Assembly: GCF_030285665.1 (NCBI RefSeq)
Contig: NZ_CP127295.1
Span: 4,898,001-4,962,000 of the forward strand
Direction: 5' to 3'
DNA length: 64,000 bases
DNA from: Amycolatopsis mongoliensis
GTDB taxonomy: Bacteria; Actinomycetota; Actinomycetes; Mycobacteriales; Pseudonocardiaceae
Part shown: positions 8,625 to 17,318 of the stretch, in pieces
How positions within the stretch are numbered: position 1 is the first letter of the stretch
Layout of the letters: every line of letters begins with the position of its first letter
Position numbers and translations under genes: made by a program
The notes under the pieces: generated by a model
The model's input: the letters and a program-made list of their open reading frames with translations, nothing else
What the model was told of the DNA's origin: nothing
Databases searched by the model: none

Positions 8625-9569
8625 TCAGACCGTGGCCGGGACGACGATGACCTTGCCGTGCACCTCGCCCTTGGCCGCGCGGGCGTGCAGTGACGGCAGC
8701 TCGGGCAGCGGTACCCGCTCGGCGACCTCGACGCGCAGCTCGCCGCCGTCGACCAGGGCCACCAGCTTGGCCAGCTGTTCGGCGTCGCTGCGGACGAACA
8801 CGTCGATGCCGCGTACGCCGCGCTCCTCGTCGGCGGGCGCGGGCATCCACACCGTCGTGTTCACCACGACCCCGCCCGGCCGGACCAGGGTGACCAGGGC
8901 GGCCAGCTCCGCCGGATCGACCGGTGCCAGGTTGAGCACGACGTCGACCTGCTCGGTCACCGCCGCGGTCACGCCGGTGGTGGTGTGGTCGACGACCTCG
9001 TCGGCGCCGGCCGATTTGACCGCGTCGCCGCTGCGGGGGCTCGCCGTGGCGATCACGTGGGCTCCGGCCCCCTTGGCCAGCTGGACCGCGTACCCGCCGA
9101 CCGCGCCCCCGGCGCCGTTGATCAGCACGCGCTGCCCGGACCGCAGCCGGCCGTGGTCGAACAGCGCCTGCCACGCGGTCAGCCCCACCAGCGGCAGCGC
9201 GGCGGCGTCGGCCAGCGGGACGTTCTTGGGGGCGGGCGTGAGGACCGCGGCCGGCGCGAGGACGTACTCCGCGGCGGCGCCGTCGCCGTCCATCGGCAGG
9301 AAGCCGATGACCTCGTCGCCGATCTCGATGCCGTCCACGCCCTCGCCCAGCGCGTCGACCGTGCCGGCGACGTCGATGCCGGGGGTGTGGGGCAGCTCCA
9401 CCGGGATGGGGCCGCGCATGAAGCCGCCGCGGATGTTGCCGTCGACGGAGTTGAACGACGTCGCGGCGACGCGGATCCGGACCTGCCCGGCTCCGGGAAC
9501 CGGCTGCTCCGCGTCCTCGTAGCGCAGGACGCCGGGGTCGCCGTACTCGTGGAAACGCACTGCCTTCAT
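8625..9569 (-). CDS. NADP-dependent quinone-oxidoreductase-type MDR alcohol dehydrogenase
   Basis: 314 residues from ATG 9569 (MKAVRFHEYGDPGVLRYED); the frame runs further upstream but GAGAG before 9569 and the family start support it. The protein has a GroES-like N-terminal domain and a Rossmann domain with INGAGGAVGGYAVQLAKGAG. It lacks the Cys/His zinc ligands of classical alcohol dehydrogenases, which places it with zinc-independent quinone oxidoreductases. It probably reduces quinones or enones with NADPH. Upstream there are two copies of a palindrome also found before the marR gene at 10683, so MarR control is likely. Confidence 0.9.
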   Translation of the reverse strand: MKAVRFHEYGDPGVLRYEDAEQPVPGAGQVRIRVAATSFNSVDGNIRGGFMRGPIPVELPHTPGIDVAGTVDALGEGVDGIEIGDEVIGFLPMDGDGAAAEYVLAPAAVLTPAPKNVPLADAAALPLVGLTAWQALFDHGRLRSGQRVLINGAGGAVGGYAVQLAKGAGAHVIATASPRSGDAVKSAGADEVVDHTTTGVTAAVTEQVDVVLNLAPVDPAELAALVTLVRPGGVVVNTTVWMPAPADEERGVRGIDVFVRSDAEQLAKLVALVDGGELRVEVAERVPLPELPSLHARAAKGEVHGKVIVVPATV

Positions 9570-9597
9570 CGGAGCTCTCGCCTTCGCTGAGATCAAT

Positions 9598-9617
9598 TTG
9601 CTTCGAGTTCGAAGCAA
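9598..9617. promoter_or_regulatory. Palindromic operator 1 upstream of the oxidoreductase gene
   Basis: TTGCTTCGA-GT-TCGAAGCAA is a perfect 9-bp inverted repeat with a 2-nt centre, 28 bp before ATG 9569. It is shared with the sites at 9637 and 10652. It is the size of a MarR dimer site; binding is inference. Confidence 0.65.
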
Positions 9618-9636
9618 CTGCGGATCACGCTACTAC

Positions 9637-9654
9637 TGCTTCGAACTCGAAGCA
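9637..9654. promoter_or_regulatory. Palindromic operator 2 upstream of the oxidoreductase gene
   Basis: TGCTTCGA-AC-TCGAAGCA, a perfect 8-bp inverted repeat with a 2-nt centre. It lies 39 bp (centre to centre) from operator 1, close to four helical turns, so two dimers could bind the same face. Confidence 0.65.
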
Positions 9655-9739
9655 AGTGGTGTCGGTCACTGAGGGCGAGAGGGCACGCCGAAGGGTCCCT
9701 TGATCCACATGGACCTCAGGATCGTGGCAACGGGCCCGG

Positions 9740-10609
9740 TCAGCCTGGGCCGGTTTGGCCCACCCTGACCACGGCCGGCCCGCCCGAAGCGCGGACGACC
9801 TCGCCGAGCCGGGCCGCGTCGGCCGAGTCCGGTGCCGCGGTGAGGACCACCGCCATCAGGTCGTCGCCGGGAACCCCGAGCAGCGTGCCGTCGAGGGCGA
9901 TGTCGCCCCCGTCCGGATGGCGGAACACGGCACGGTTCTCGTAGGCGGAGACCGTTTTCGGGGTGCGCCAGAGGGTGTCGAACGAGCGGCTGGTGTTCCG
10001 CAGGTCGTCGACGAGCTCGGCGAGCGACGCGTCCGCCGGGTAGCGCAGGGACGTGTCGCGCAGCCGGGCGGCGAGCACGGCCCGGAAGCCGGCCTGGTGC
10101 TCCTCGGTCCGGTCGATCTCCCCGCGTGCGTTGCAGAACGTGCGCCACGCGACGTTCCAGTCCCGGGCGGTCCCGGTCGCCGTCCCGCCTCCCAGCGCCA
10201 GCCACGCGCCGTTGACGGCGATGACGTTCCACGCCGCGTCGGTCAGGAACGCGGGGGTGTCGTCGAACCGCTCCAGGAGCCGGATCGCCGCCGCCCCGGC
10301 TTCGCGCGGCACCTGCCCGTCCACCGCGGCGTAGCCGGCGAGTGCGCAGAGCCGCTCGTAGTCGGCCCGGCCGACCCGCAACGCGCGGGCGATGGCGGTC
10401 ACCACACCGGCCGACGGATGACGTCGCCCCTGCTCCAGCCGCCGGATGTAGTCCGCGGACACCCCGGCCAGCTCGGCGAGCTCCTCCCGGCGCAGTCCGC
10501 GGACCCGCCGCCCGGTGCTCCGCGGTCCGCCGGCCGGCAGCCCGGCGGTGGCGGGGTCGGTGTGTTCGCGCAACCAGCGGACCGCGGTGCCCAGATCGGA
10601 CAGGGACAT
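9740..10609 (-). CDS. XRE-family regulator with MmyB-like C-terminal domain
   Basis: 289 residues from ATG 10609 (MSLSDLGTAVRWLREHTDP). The HTH at about residues 45-75 includes RREELAELAGVSADYIRRLE. It is followed by the MmyB-type ligand-binding domain (LLERFDDTPAFLTDAAWNVIAVN at about 115-137, here cited as FLTDAAWNVIAVN; WRTFCNAR; FRAVLAARLRD; FRHPDGGDIALDG). Such proteins are common regulators in actinomycetes and often bind a fatty-acid-like ligand. It is divergent from marR at 10683, sharing 73 bp that hold operator 3. It sits between the oxidoreductase and marR on the same strand as the oxidoreductase. Confidence 0.88.
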   Translation of the reverse strand: MSLSDLGTAVRWLREHTDPATAGLPAGGPRSTGRRVRGLRREELAELAGVSADYIRRLEQGRRHPSAGVVTAIARALRVGRADYERLCALAGYAAVDGQVPREAGAAAIRLLERFDDTPAFLTDAAWNVIAVNGAWLALGGGTATGTARDWNVAWRTFCNARGEIDRTEEHQAGFRAVLAARLRDTSLRYPADASLAELVDDLRNTSRSFDTLWRTPKTVSAYENRAVFRHPDGGDIALDGTLLGVPGDDLMAVVLTAAPDSADAARLGEVVRASGGPAVVRVGQTGPG

Positions 10610-10651
10610 GGCGCCAGTGTGCACCAGTGGAGGTACCCGCTTTCCCTGAAC

Positions 10652-10676
10652 CTCTTCGAATTCAAAGCAGTAAGCT
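10652..10676. promoter_or_regulatory. Operator 3 and -10 of the marR gene
   Basis: CTCTTCGA-AT-TCAAAGCA (10652-10669) matches the palindrome of operators 1 and 2 at 13 of 16 arm positions. TAAGCT (10671-10676) follows directly and lies 6 nt before ATG 10683, fitting the -10 of a leaderless transcript. A site here would block marR transcription, as in autoregulated MarR genes; inference. Confidence 0.55.
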
Positions 10677-10682
10677 GCGGCC

Positions 10683-11186
10683 ATGTCCGACGTGCCACCG
10701 TCGCTCGACCCCGTGCAGCTCGGCGCCTACTTCGACCTCATCGAGGTGACCAGCCTGCTCCGGCACGCGGTCGAGCAGCAGCTGCGCGAGGCCGGTGATC
10801 TCAGCTACGTGCAGTTCCAGCTGCTGGCCCGGCTCGGCGACTCGCCGTCGGGCAGCCACCGCATGACCGACCTGGCCGACGGCGTCGTCTACAGCCGCAG
10901 CGGCCTGACCTACCAGGCGGGCCTGCTGGAGAAAGCGGGCCTGGTGGTGCGCACCCCGTCCCCGGACGACGAGCGGAGCACCACGGTCACCATCACCGAC
11001 GCCGGGCGCGCGCGGCTCGCCGACGTGCTGCCCGGGCACATCGAGGTGGTCGGCGGCCTGCTCTTCGCGCCGCTCTCCCGCGAGGACGTCGAGACCCTCG
11101 CCGGCCTGCTGGCGCCGGTGCGGGACCACATGCGCTCGACGCCCCCTCGGTCCGCGGCGCCCCGCCGCCGCGCGAAGGGTGAGTGA
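10683..11186 (+). CDS. MarR-family transcriptional regulator
   Basis: 167 residues. Winged-helix core: LSYVQFQLLARLGDSPSGSH (helices 1-2), MTDLADGVVYSRSGLTYQ (recognition helix region), then the wing VRTPSPDDERSTTVTITDAG with the family's DxR-type DDERS turn. The N- and C-terminal helices form the dimer interface; the tail after about residue 150 is Arg/Pro-rich. It probably represses itself and the oxidoreductase at 8625-9569 through the shared TGCTTCGA palindromes, as in many oxidant- or quinone-sensing MarR systems. The inducer is unknown. Confidence 0.92.
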   Translation: MSDVPPSLDPVQLGAYFDLIEVTSLLRHAVEQQLREAGDLSYVQFQLLARLGDSPSGSHRMTDLADGVVYSRSGLTYQAGLLEKAGLVVRTPSPDDERSTTVTITDAGRARLADVLPGHIEVVGGLLFAPLSREDVETLAGLLAPVRDHMRSTPPRSAAPRRRAKGE

Positions 11187-11219
11187 AGCCTCGATCCCGG
11201 GGACCGGGGTTGCGCGCCT

Positions 11220-11885
11220 TCAGGCCGGCAGGGTCCGCCGCAGGAAAGCCGTCGTCAGGTCCCACGCTCGCGCCGCCGCCTCCGGGTGGTGGAACATCGG
11301 GGCCACGTTGTTGTGGAACGCGTGCCCCGCCTCCTCCTGCACGTGGATCTCGGCGCCGGGGTGCGCGGCCACCGCCGCTTCGACCGAAGCCACGTCCGAG
11401 CGCGGGATGTAGGGGTCCTGGCCGCCGAAGTGGAACTGGATGGGGCACGTGATCTTCGGCAGCTCCGCCAGCTGGGACGCCACCGTCGAGCCGTAGAACG
11501 ACACCGCGACGTCCGGGTCGCCCGCGGCCGCCGCCGCGTACGCCAGGGAGCCGCCCAGGCAGAAGCCGAGCACGCCGACCCCGCTCACCTCCGGCATCGA
11601 ACGCAGGTGTGCGACCGCTTCCAGGACGTCCGCGAGCCCCAGTTCCGGGTCGAACGAGGACGCGACCGCCATCGAGGCCGCGACGCCTGCTTCGTCGTGC
11701 GTGGACGACCAGCCCGGTGCCGTGCGCCAGAACAGTTCCGGGACCACCACCACGTACCCCAGCGCGGCCAGGTCCGCGGCCACCGACCGGAGGTAGTCGT
11801 CCAGGCCGAAGATCTCCTGGATCAGGACCAGGCCCGGGCCGCGCCCGGCCGGGGGCAGCCACCGGGGGAGGGGGAGAGCGCTCAT
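11220..11885 (-). CDS. Dienelactone hydrolase family protein
   Basis: 221 residues. An alpha/beta hydrolase of the dienelactone hydrolase type. The nucleophile is Cys in GVLGFCLGGSLAY (near residue 123), with the acid Asp in GGQDPYIPRSD and the His in EEAGHAFHN. The N-terminal VLIQEIFGLDDYLR supplies the Glu that activates Cys in this family. Dienelactone hydrolases cleave dienelactones in ring-cleavage pathways, but many homologues act on other esters or lactones. The start ATG overlaps the stop of the upstream arginase-like gene (ATGA), so the two are co-translated. Confidence 0.9.
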   Translation of the reverse strand: MSALPLPRWLPPAGRGPGLVLIQEIFGLDDYLRSVAADLAALGYVVVVPELFWRTAPGWSSTHDEAGVAASMAVASSFDPELGLADVLEAVAHLRSMPEVSGVGVLGFCLGGSLAYAAAAAGDPDVAVSFYGSTVASQLAELPKITCPIQFHFGGQDPYIPRSDVASVEAAVAAHPGAEIHVQEEAGHAFHNNVAPMFHHPEAAARAWDLTTAFLRRTLPA

Positions 11886-12756
11886 CGCGAGAACGTCCTT
11901 TCCAGCAGATCGGCGACCGGGGCTGCCTGGTGGCCGTCCGGATCGAGGTCGGGGTCGCGGTCGAACACCGTCAGTTCGAAGCCGGCGGCTCCGGGCAACG
12001 CCAGGAGACCGCGCACGAGCGAAACCAGCGCGGCCGGGGAAAGGCCGCCGGGATCGGGACTGTCCACAGCGGACACATACGCCGGGTCCAGGACGTCGAT
12101 GTCCACGTGGACCCAGAATCCGTCGAGGCCGGCGAAAGCCGACGCCGCCCGTTCGAGAGCCCCGGTGACGCCGGAGGCGGTCATCTCCTCCGAGGTGACG
12201 TGAGCGATTCCCGCGGCCGTCAGCTCCGCCGACCGGACGCCCAGCACCAGTGCGTCGGCGTCCCGGACGTACGGCCGCGGGCCGTCGATGTCGGCCAGGT
12301 CGGCGGCGCCCCGGCCGGTCATGATCGCCAGGTCCTCGCCCGCCACGGCCCCGATGTGGTCGGCGATGCCCAGGTGGTGGAAGTCGTCGTGACCGTCCAG
12401 GTACGCGATGCGAAACGGCCCTCGCGGCGCAGCGCCGGCATCGCGCCCAGCGAGATCGAGCAGTCGCCGCCCAGGACCACCGGGAAGCCGCCCGACGCGC
12501 GGATCGCCGCCGGCCGGGACGCCAATGCCCGCGTGTACGCCGCGATCGCGGCCGAGTTGCGCACGCCGTCCCCCGGGCGCCAGGTGCCGACGTAGCGCCC
12601 CGGCGTCACGACACCGCCGTCCGACGCGCCGAGCCGGTGCAGGACGCCGAGGTCGCGCAGGACGCCGGGCGTCTTGTAGCAGCCCGGCACCGCGTCCTCG
12701 GCCGGCGGCCGCAGCCCCAGGTTCGACGGCGCGTCGAGCAGGACGAGATTCCCCAT
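11882..12756 (-). pseudogene. Arginase/agmatinase-family gene with a frameshift
   Basis: The N part (ATG 12756, MGNLVLLDAPSNLGLRPP) reads to VLGGDCSISLGAMPALRREGRF. The frame is then lost near 12410-12416 and continues in another frame as IAYLDGHDDFHHLGIADH, through HVDIDVLDPAY, to the stop at 11882. One missing base after the RRF-type codons restores a ureohydrolase of about 291 residues with its manganese motifs (DGHDD, DIDVLD; the first ligand site reads GGDCS). The restored protein is complete otherwise, so this is either a very recent inactivation or a sequencing error. TACGGT 6 nt before ATG 12756 fits a leaderless -10. The gene would hydrolyse a guanidino compound to urea. Confidence 0.75.
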
Positions 12757-12834
12757 CCGGCCACCGTAGCGACCATGACTGGCTTCGGCGCCGAACCCGT
12801 CCTAAGTTGAGTCATCGCCGACCGAGGAGACGCG

Positions 12835-14187
12835 ATGGCCGAACGCACCAAGTACATCCTGGACGAAGACGATCTCCCGACCCAGTGGTACAACGTCATC
12901 CCCGACCTGCCCGAGCCGCCACCGCCGCCGCTGCACCCCGGCACCCGGGAGCCCGTCGGCCCGGACGACCTGGCTCCGCTCTTCCCGCAGGCGCTCATCG
13001 CCCAGGAAGTGACGACTGATCGCTATGTCGACATTCCGGAGGAGGTGCGGGAGGTCTACCGGCTCTGGCGGCCGTCGCCGCTGTTCCGGGCGCGCCGGCT
13101 GGAGAAGGTGCTCGGCACGCCGGCGCGGATCTACTACAAGTACGAAGGCGTCAGCCCGGTCGGCTCGCACAAGCCGAACACCGCCGTGCCGCAGGCGTTC
13201 TACAACGCGCAGGAGGGCGTCACCAGGCTGACCACCGAGACCGGCGCCGGCCAGTGGGGGAGCGCGCTCGCGTTCGCCTGCGCCCAGTACGGGCTCGAAT
13301 GCGAGGTCTGGCAGGTGCGGGCCTCCTACGACCAGAAGCCCTACCGCAGGCTGATGATGGAGACGTTCGGCGCGACGGTGCACCCCAGCCCGTCCGAGCT
13401 GACCGCGTCCGGCAAGGCCATCCTCGCCGAGCACCCCGACTCCACCGGCAGCCTCGGCATCGCGATCAGCGAGGCCGTCGAGCAGGCGGCGCAGGACCCG
13501 GACACGCGGTACGCGCTGGGCAGCGTGCTCAACCACGTGCTGCTGCACCAGACGATCATCGGCGAGGAGGCGCTGAAGCAGTTCGAACTGGCCGGCGACA
13601 CCCCGGACGTGCTGGTCGGCTGCACCGGCGGCGGTTCGAACTTCGGCGGGCTCGCGTTCCCGTTCCTGCGGGAGAAACTGGCCGGCCGGATGGACCCGGT
13701 GATCCGCGCGGTCGAGCCGGCCGCGTGCCCGTCGCTGACGCGCGGGCAGTACGCCTACGACTTCGGGGACACCGCCGGGCTGACGCCGCTGCTCAAGATG
13801 CACACGCTCGGCCACGGCTTCATCCCGGACCCGATCCACGCGGGTGGCCTGCGCTACCACGGGATGTCGCCGCTGATCTCCCACATCTACGAGCTGGGCC
13901 TGATCGAGGCGATCGCGATCGGGCAGCAGGAGTGCTTCGCGGCGGGCGTGCGGTTCGCCCGGTCGGAAGGGATCATCCCGGCGCCCGAGCCGACGCACGC
14001 TCTGGCGGCGTGCATCCGGGAAGCGTTGCGGTGCAAGGAGACCGGCGAGGAGAAGGTGATCCTGACGGCCCTGTGCGGCCACGCCCACCTGGATCTGCCC
14101 GCGTACGGCGCGTACCTGGCGGGGGACATGGTGGACAACGAGCTGTCCGCGGCCACCCTCGACGCGTCGCTGGCCAGACTCCCGTAG
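12835..14187 (+). CDS. TrpB2-type tryptophan synthase beta subunit-like PLP enzyme
   Basis: 450 residues, preceded by GAGGAG. A fold type II PLP enzyme: the Schiff-base lysine is in GSHKPNTA (near residue 110), and the phosphate-binding glycine run in [11 protein letters not shown]. The long N-terminal part ([12 protein letters not shown] and [11 protein letters not shown]) and overall length mark the TrpB2 branch, distinct from the TrpA-bound TrpB1. TrpB2 makes tryptophan from indole and serine without a TrpA partner, or acts on related substrates such as phosphoserine in some archaea. There is no trpA nearby. It is divergent from the arginase-like gene, and the 85-bp repeat follows its stop. 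Confidence 0.9.
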   Translation: MAERTKYILDEDDLPTQWYNVIPDLPEPPPPPLHPGTREPVGPDDLAPLFPQALIAQEVTTDRYVDIPEEVREVYRLWRPSPLFRARRLEKVLGTPARIYYKYEGVSPVGSHKPNTAVPQAFYNAQEGVTRLTTETGAGQWGSALAFACAQYGLECEVWQVRASYDQKPYRRLMMETFGATVHPSPSELTASGKAILAEHPDSTGSLGIAISEAVEQAAQDPDTRYALGSVLNHVLLHQTIIGEEALKQFELAGDTPDVLVGCTGGGSNFGGLAFPFLREKLAGRMDPVIRAVEPAACPSLTRGQYAYDFGDTAGLTPLLKMHTLGHGFIPDPIHAGGLRYHGMSPLISHIYELGLIEAIAIGQQECFAAGVRFARSEGIIPAPEPTHALAACIREALRCKETGEEKVILTALCGHAHLDLPAYGAYLAGDMVDNELSAATLDASLARLP

Positions 14188-14199
14188 CGCCCGGCTCGA

Positions 14200-14284
14200 G
14201 CGCCCCAATGTGGCGTTCGGTGCGTGGGACGCACCGAACGCCACATTGGGTGCGTGGGACGCAACCAACGCCACATTGGGGCGC
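14200..14284. repeat. 85-bp interspersed palindromic element, type I, copy 1
   Basis: Begins GCGCCCCAATGTGGCGTT and ends with its exact complement. Inside, positions 14204-14250 form a perfect 22-bp stem with loop GGG, and a third related arm (14251-14280) can replace the second, so two alternative hairpins exist. It lies 12 bp after the TrpB2 stop and 9 bp before the convergent GGDEF stop. It shares length and plan with 32850-32934 and, in altered form, 19272-19356. Confidence 0.9.
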
Positions 14285-14293
14285 TTCGGGCGG

Positions 14294-15640
14294 TCAGAGG
14301 ACGTCGGGGATTTCCGGGCGGGAAAGCTCGGTGCGGGTGCCCGCCAGCACGACCCGGTCACGGCCGGCCGCCTTCGCCGCGAACACCGCGTCGTCCGCGG
14401 CCTGCAGCAGGATCGTGTACTCCGTCGCCGTTTCCGGGTACACCGCCGCACCGATGGACGCCGTCAGGCCGTCGATCACCTCGGGCTTGCCCGGGCGGAT
14501 CACCGGGACCGGCACCTCGATCCGGGCGATCGCCGCGCGGATGCGGTCCGCGATGGACACGATCTCCGCGCTCGTCGCGCCCGGGAGCAGCACCACGAAC
14601 TCGTCGCCGCCGAAGCGGCCGACGTAGTCGCCGCTGCGCACGCACCCCTGGATCGCCGCCGCGATCGCGCGCAGGACCTCGTCGCCCGCCAGGTGGCCGT
14701 TGCCGTCGTCGATGGCCTTGAAGTGGTCGAGGTCGATCATCAGCACGCCCGCGGTCGACGACAGCTCGGCGGCGCGGGCCAGTTCGTTGCGCGCCAGCTG
14801 GACCCAGAACTCCGGGGCGAGCAGCGCGGTCTTGGAGTCCGTGCGCGCGGCGGCCTGGAACTGCGGCAGCAGCAGGCCGATGTGCAGCGCCACCGGCGTC
14901 ACCATGAGCACCGGCAGCAGCCACGGCCGGACCGTCATCACCAGCGCGATCCCGCAGCCGACGCCGACCGCGGCCAGCACGATCAGCACGTCCGACGGGT
15001 TGCCGAACGCCTGCCGCGGCGGCTTGCCCGGATTGCTCATCACGATCGCGAGGATCACCAGCACGTAGTTGAGTCCGAAGTAGACGATCCCGGACAGCAG
15101 CAGCTCGGTCATCCCGCCGAACCCGTCCAGGTACGGCACGTACGGCGCCACGTGCCCGGTGCCGGCGGACAGCACGAAGCCGGCCGCGGTGCACGCCAGG
15201 ATCACGGTCGCGGCGGAGAACACCTTCCGGTGCACCACGCCGCGTCGCTTGTAGACACGGACCCACGAATGGGCGTAGCTGACCGCGATCACCAGCGTGG
15301 CCAACGGCGGCGGCAGCAGGAGGAGGCCGGCGAAGATCCAGATCGACTGCAGGTGCATGTGCGGCCGGCCGTCGGCGGCGAGCTCGCGGATCCGCTCGAT
15401 GCGTTGCGCCGCTTCGAGGTGCACGATCTCGCCGGCCAGGATGAGGCCGCACCAAAGCAGCGACTGGGTGGTGACCGGCACGAGCGCGGCCGTGGCGACG
15501 ACCGCGACCAAGGCCAGCGCGTCGACGACGAGGACGTAGCCGAGCACCGGAGTGGCCAGCTTCCACATCGCCCACGCACGGATACCCGATCGTGGACGTT
15601 CTGAGCTGGGCTTTCGCCCTTGGGACCCGGACAATCCCAC
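14294..15640 (-). CDS. Membrane-bound diguanylate cyclase (GGDEF)
   Basis: 448 residues. The N-terminal half has about six to eight hydrophobic segments, the last near residues 240-265, with a MASE-like layout and no known sensor. The GGDEF domain covers about 290-440. It has the active motif in [12 protein letters not shown], the metal Asp in [13 protein letters not shown], and the inhibitory I-site RSGD five residues before GGDEF, so an active, product-inhibited cyclic-di-GMP synthase is expected. In actinomycetes c-di-GMP controls development through BldD. It is divergent from the PTDWT peptide gene across 136 bp. Confidence 0.93.
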   Translation of the reverse strand: MGLSGSQGRKPSSERPRSGIRAWAMWKLATPVLGYVLVVDALALVAVVATAALVPVTTQSLLWCGLILAGEIVHLEAAQRIERIRELAADGRPHMHLQSIWIFAGLLLLPPPLATLVIAVSYAHSWVRVYKRRGVVHRKVFSAATVILACTAAGFVLSAGTGHVAPYVPYLDGFGGMTELLLSGIVYFGLNYVLVILAIVMSNPGKPPRQAFGNPSDVLIVLAAVGVGCGIALVMTVRPWLLPVLMVTPVALHIGLLLPQFQAAARTDSKTALLAPEFWVQLARNELARAAELSSTAGVLMIDLDHFKAIDDGNGHLAGDEVLRAIAAAIQGCVRSGDYVGRFGGDEFVVLLPGATSAEIVSIADRIRAAIARIEVPVPVIRPGKPEVIDGLTASIGAAVYPETATEYTILLQAADDAVFAAKAAGRDRVVLAGTRTELSRPEIPDVL

Positions 15641-15684
15641 GAAACGCCCTTCTGCTCAGGACGGAACTCTTCGCAGAAATCGTC

Positions 15685-15719
15685 ACTGTAATCGAATGAA
15701 CGCGGTGTGTCACTAGGCT
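15685..15719. promoter_or_regulatory. Putative divergent -10 elements between GGDEF and PTDWT genes
   Basis: TACAGT on the minus strand (15690-15685) would serve the GGDEF gene, and TAGGCT on the plus strand (15714-15719) the PTDWT gene, the latter with a leader of about 50 nt. Only the -10-like hexamers are visible; no good -35 was found. Confidence 0.3.
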
Positions 15720-15776
15720 GGTCGGGCTACCGTCCGGTCACGCACCGTGCAAGATCCCTCACGAACAGGAGAAATC

Positions 15777-16034
15777 ATGTCGCACTTCCTGCCCAACGCC
15801 AACCTCGTCCCGTCCCGGCGTCGCGCGCAGCGGCCGACCGACTGGACCCGCCAGCTCCCCACCGACTGGACCCGGTCGATCCCGACGGACTGGACCCCGC
15901 GGCAGCTCCCGACCGACTGGACCGCGCGCGAACTGCCCACCGACTGGACCGTCCGCCGGTTGCCGACCGACTGGACCCGTCCCGGCCTCTCGTCACCGCT
16001 GCCGCAGTGCCCCACCGACTGGACGCGGTCCTGA
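15777..16034 (+). CDS. PTDWT-repeat small protein, possible multi-core peptide precursor
   Basis: 85 residues. ATG 15777 has an excellent ribosome site AGGAG (15767-15771). After a short N-terminal part (MSHFLPNANLVPSRRRAQR) the protein holds seven exact PTDWT motifs, starting at residues 20, 28, 36, 45, 54, 63 and 79. Most are preceded by Leu or Ile and separated by Arg-rich spacers (RQ, RS, PRQ, ARE, VRR). The DNA of the units differs at synonymous positions (CCG/CCC, ACC/ACG), so the peptide sequence is what is kept. There is no signal peptide or membrane helix; one Cys (78). The Arg spacers could allow proteolytic release of units. I know no such family. A RiPP or signalling precursor is a hypothesis; no modification enzyme lies beside it. 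Confidence 0.75.
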   Translation: MSHFLPNANLVPSRRRAQRPTDWTRQLPTDWTRSIPTDWTPRQLPTDWTARELPTDWTVRRLPTDWTRPGLSSPLPQCPTDWTRS

Positions 16035-16040
16035 CCGGTG

Positions 16041-16075
16041 CCCGGTGACCGGCACTTTCCTCGCCGGTCACCGGG
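16041..16075. terminator. Bidirectional hairpin after the PTDWT gene
   Basis: A perfect 13-bp stem CCCGGTGACCGGC / GCCGGTCACCGGG with a 9-nt loop (16054-16062), just after the PTDWT stop and overlapping the stop of the convergent MFS gene. There is no T-run, as is usual in actinomycetes. Confidence 0.7.
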
Positions 16076-17267
16076 GTTCCGGTTGCGCACGCCGCCACAA
16101 CGTCGCCGCGCCGAGGGCGGCCACGACACCGATCGCCCCGGCTCCGGCGACGACGGCGTGCGGCGCCACCCGTTCGGCCGCGACGCCGGCCAGCACCACG
16201 CCCAGCCCCTGCGACACCCGCAACGCCGTGAGCGCGAAGCCGAACGCCTGCGCGCGCTGGGCGTCCGGGGTCAGCTGGACGAACGTCGTGTTGGCGATGA
16301 GATTGTACGAACTGGCCACTCCGGACAGCGTCAGCAGCGCCAGGGTGGCCCCGAGAGCCGGCCGCAGTGCGCACCCCAGCAACGCCGCGCACGCCAGCAC
16401 CGCCAACGGCCCGAGCAGCCGGCCCCGCCGATCGGGCGGAACCCGCGACAACGCCGCCATCCCGAGCACGTTGCCGAGCGCGTACGCCCCGAGCAGCAGC
16501 CCGACCACCACCGCGCCGCCGCCCAGTTCGGCCGCGTACGGCGCCGCGATCGCCTCGCCCGCGATGTAGGTCCCCGACACGCACCCCAGCGCGACCAGCG
16601 CGAGCCGGCGCCGGTCGCCGGTCACCACCGTCCAGCCCGCCCGCACGTGCCGCCACCAGCGGACGCCCGAAGACTCCCGCGGCGGCCGGGACCGGACCCC
16701 GGCGACCAGGAACAGCGCCGACGCCGCGAAGCTGGCCGCGTCCGCGAGGAGGGCGCCGCCGGTGCCGACGGCCGCGACGAGCAGCCCGCCGAGGGCGAAC
16801 CCGGCGACCTGGCCCGCCTGCACGAGCATCATCAGCAGGCCCATCCCGGGCACGAAACTCTCACCCGGCAGGACCTGCGGCAGCAGCGCCGCGCGCGCGG
16901 AGTTCCACATCGGATTGACCAGCTGGACGCCGATCAGCAGCGCCGCGACCGCAGGCAGCGGGAGTCCCGGCCAGGCCATCACGGCGACCGCCAGCGCGCG
17001 CAGGACGTCGGACAGGACCATCACCGCGCGCGGCGGGTGCCGGTCGGCGAGCCCGGACAGCAGCGGCCCGCCCACGAGGTCCGGCAGGAACGTCAGCGCG
17101 TACGTCAGCGCCGCCCAGCCGGGCGAGTTCGTCCGGTCGTACACCAGGATCGACAGTGCGACCCTGGCCAGCTGGTCACCGGTGACCGAGACGAGCTGGG
17201 CGGAGAACAGCGCCCGGAATTCGGCCACCGCGAGGACGTCCCGGAACCCTGCCGCGCGCACCGCCAT
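16068..17267 (-). CDS. MFS transporter (enterobactin/macrolide-exporter-like)
   Basis: 399 residues from ATG 17267. About eleven to twelve hydrophobic segments. N-terminal FRDVLAVAEFRALFSAQLVS is typical of the small MFS exporters close to EntS and MefA, as are the loop GLADRHPPRAVMVLSD after helix 2 and VPPDRRGRLLGP mid-protein. This clade exports siderophores, macrolides or other small products. It is convergent with the PTDWT peptide gene and shares a terminator with it, so they are not one operon, but a functional link cannot be excluded. The next gene upstream is vanW-like, 51 bp away. Confidence 0.85.
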   Translation of the reverse strand: MAVRAAGFRDVLAVAEFRALFSAQLVSVTGDQLARVALSILVYDRTNSPGWAALTYALTFLPDLVGGPLLSGLADRHPPRAVMVLSDVLRALAVAVMAWPGLPLPAVAALLIGVQLVNPMWNSARAALLPQVLPGESFVPGMGLLMMLVQAGQVAGFALGGLLVAAVGTGGALLADAASFAASALFLVAGVRSRPPRESSGVRWWRHVRAGWTVVTGDRRRLALVALGCVSGTYIAGEAIAAPYAAELGGGAVVVGLLLGAYALGNVLGMAALSRVPPDRRGRLLGPLAVLACAALLGCALRPALGATLALLTLSGVASSYNLIANTTFVQLTPDAQRAQAFGFALTALRVSQGLGVVLAGVAAERVAPHAVVAGAGAIGVVAALGAATLWRRAQPEPR

Positions 17268-17318
17268 GGATACCCACGGTACCTCCGCGGACGCGTTGCG
17301 TGAACGGCCGTTAGGAGG

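Noticed and set aside
14200..14284. Short ORFs running through the 85-bp elements
   Set aside because: They arise from the palindromes themselves and appear in all frames without ribosome sites.
15830..16025. Direct repeats resembling a CRISPR array
   Set aside because: Units are about 15 nt with 8-12 nt spacers, in phase with codons, and lie inside a translated ORF; no cas genes.
15713..16129. Reverse-strand frame with repeating VQSVG opposite the PTDWT gene
   Set aside because: It follows automatically from the PTDWT repeats, starts inside the MFS gene and has no ribosome site; the plus strand has AGGAG at the right distance.
16068..17267. MFS gene as the dedicated exporter of the PTDWT peptide
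   Set aside because: It is on the opposite strand with its own gene order and shares only the terminator; adjacency alone does not support it.
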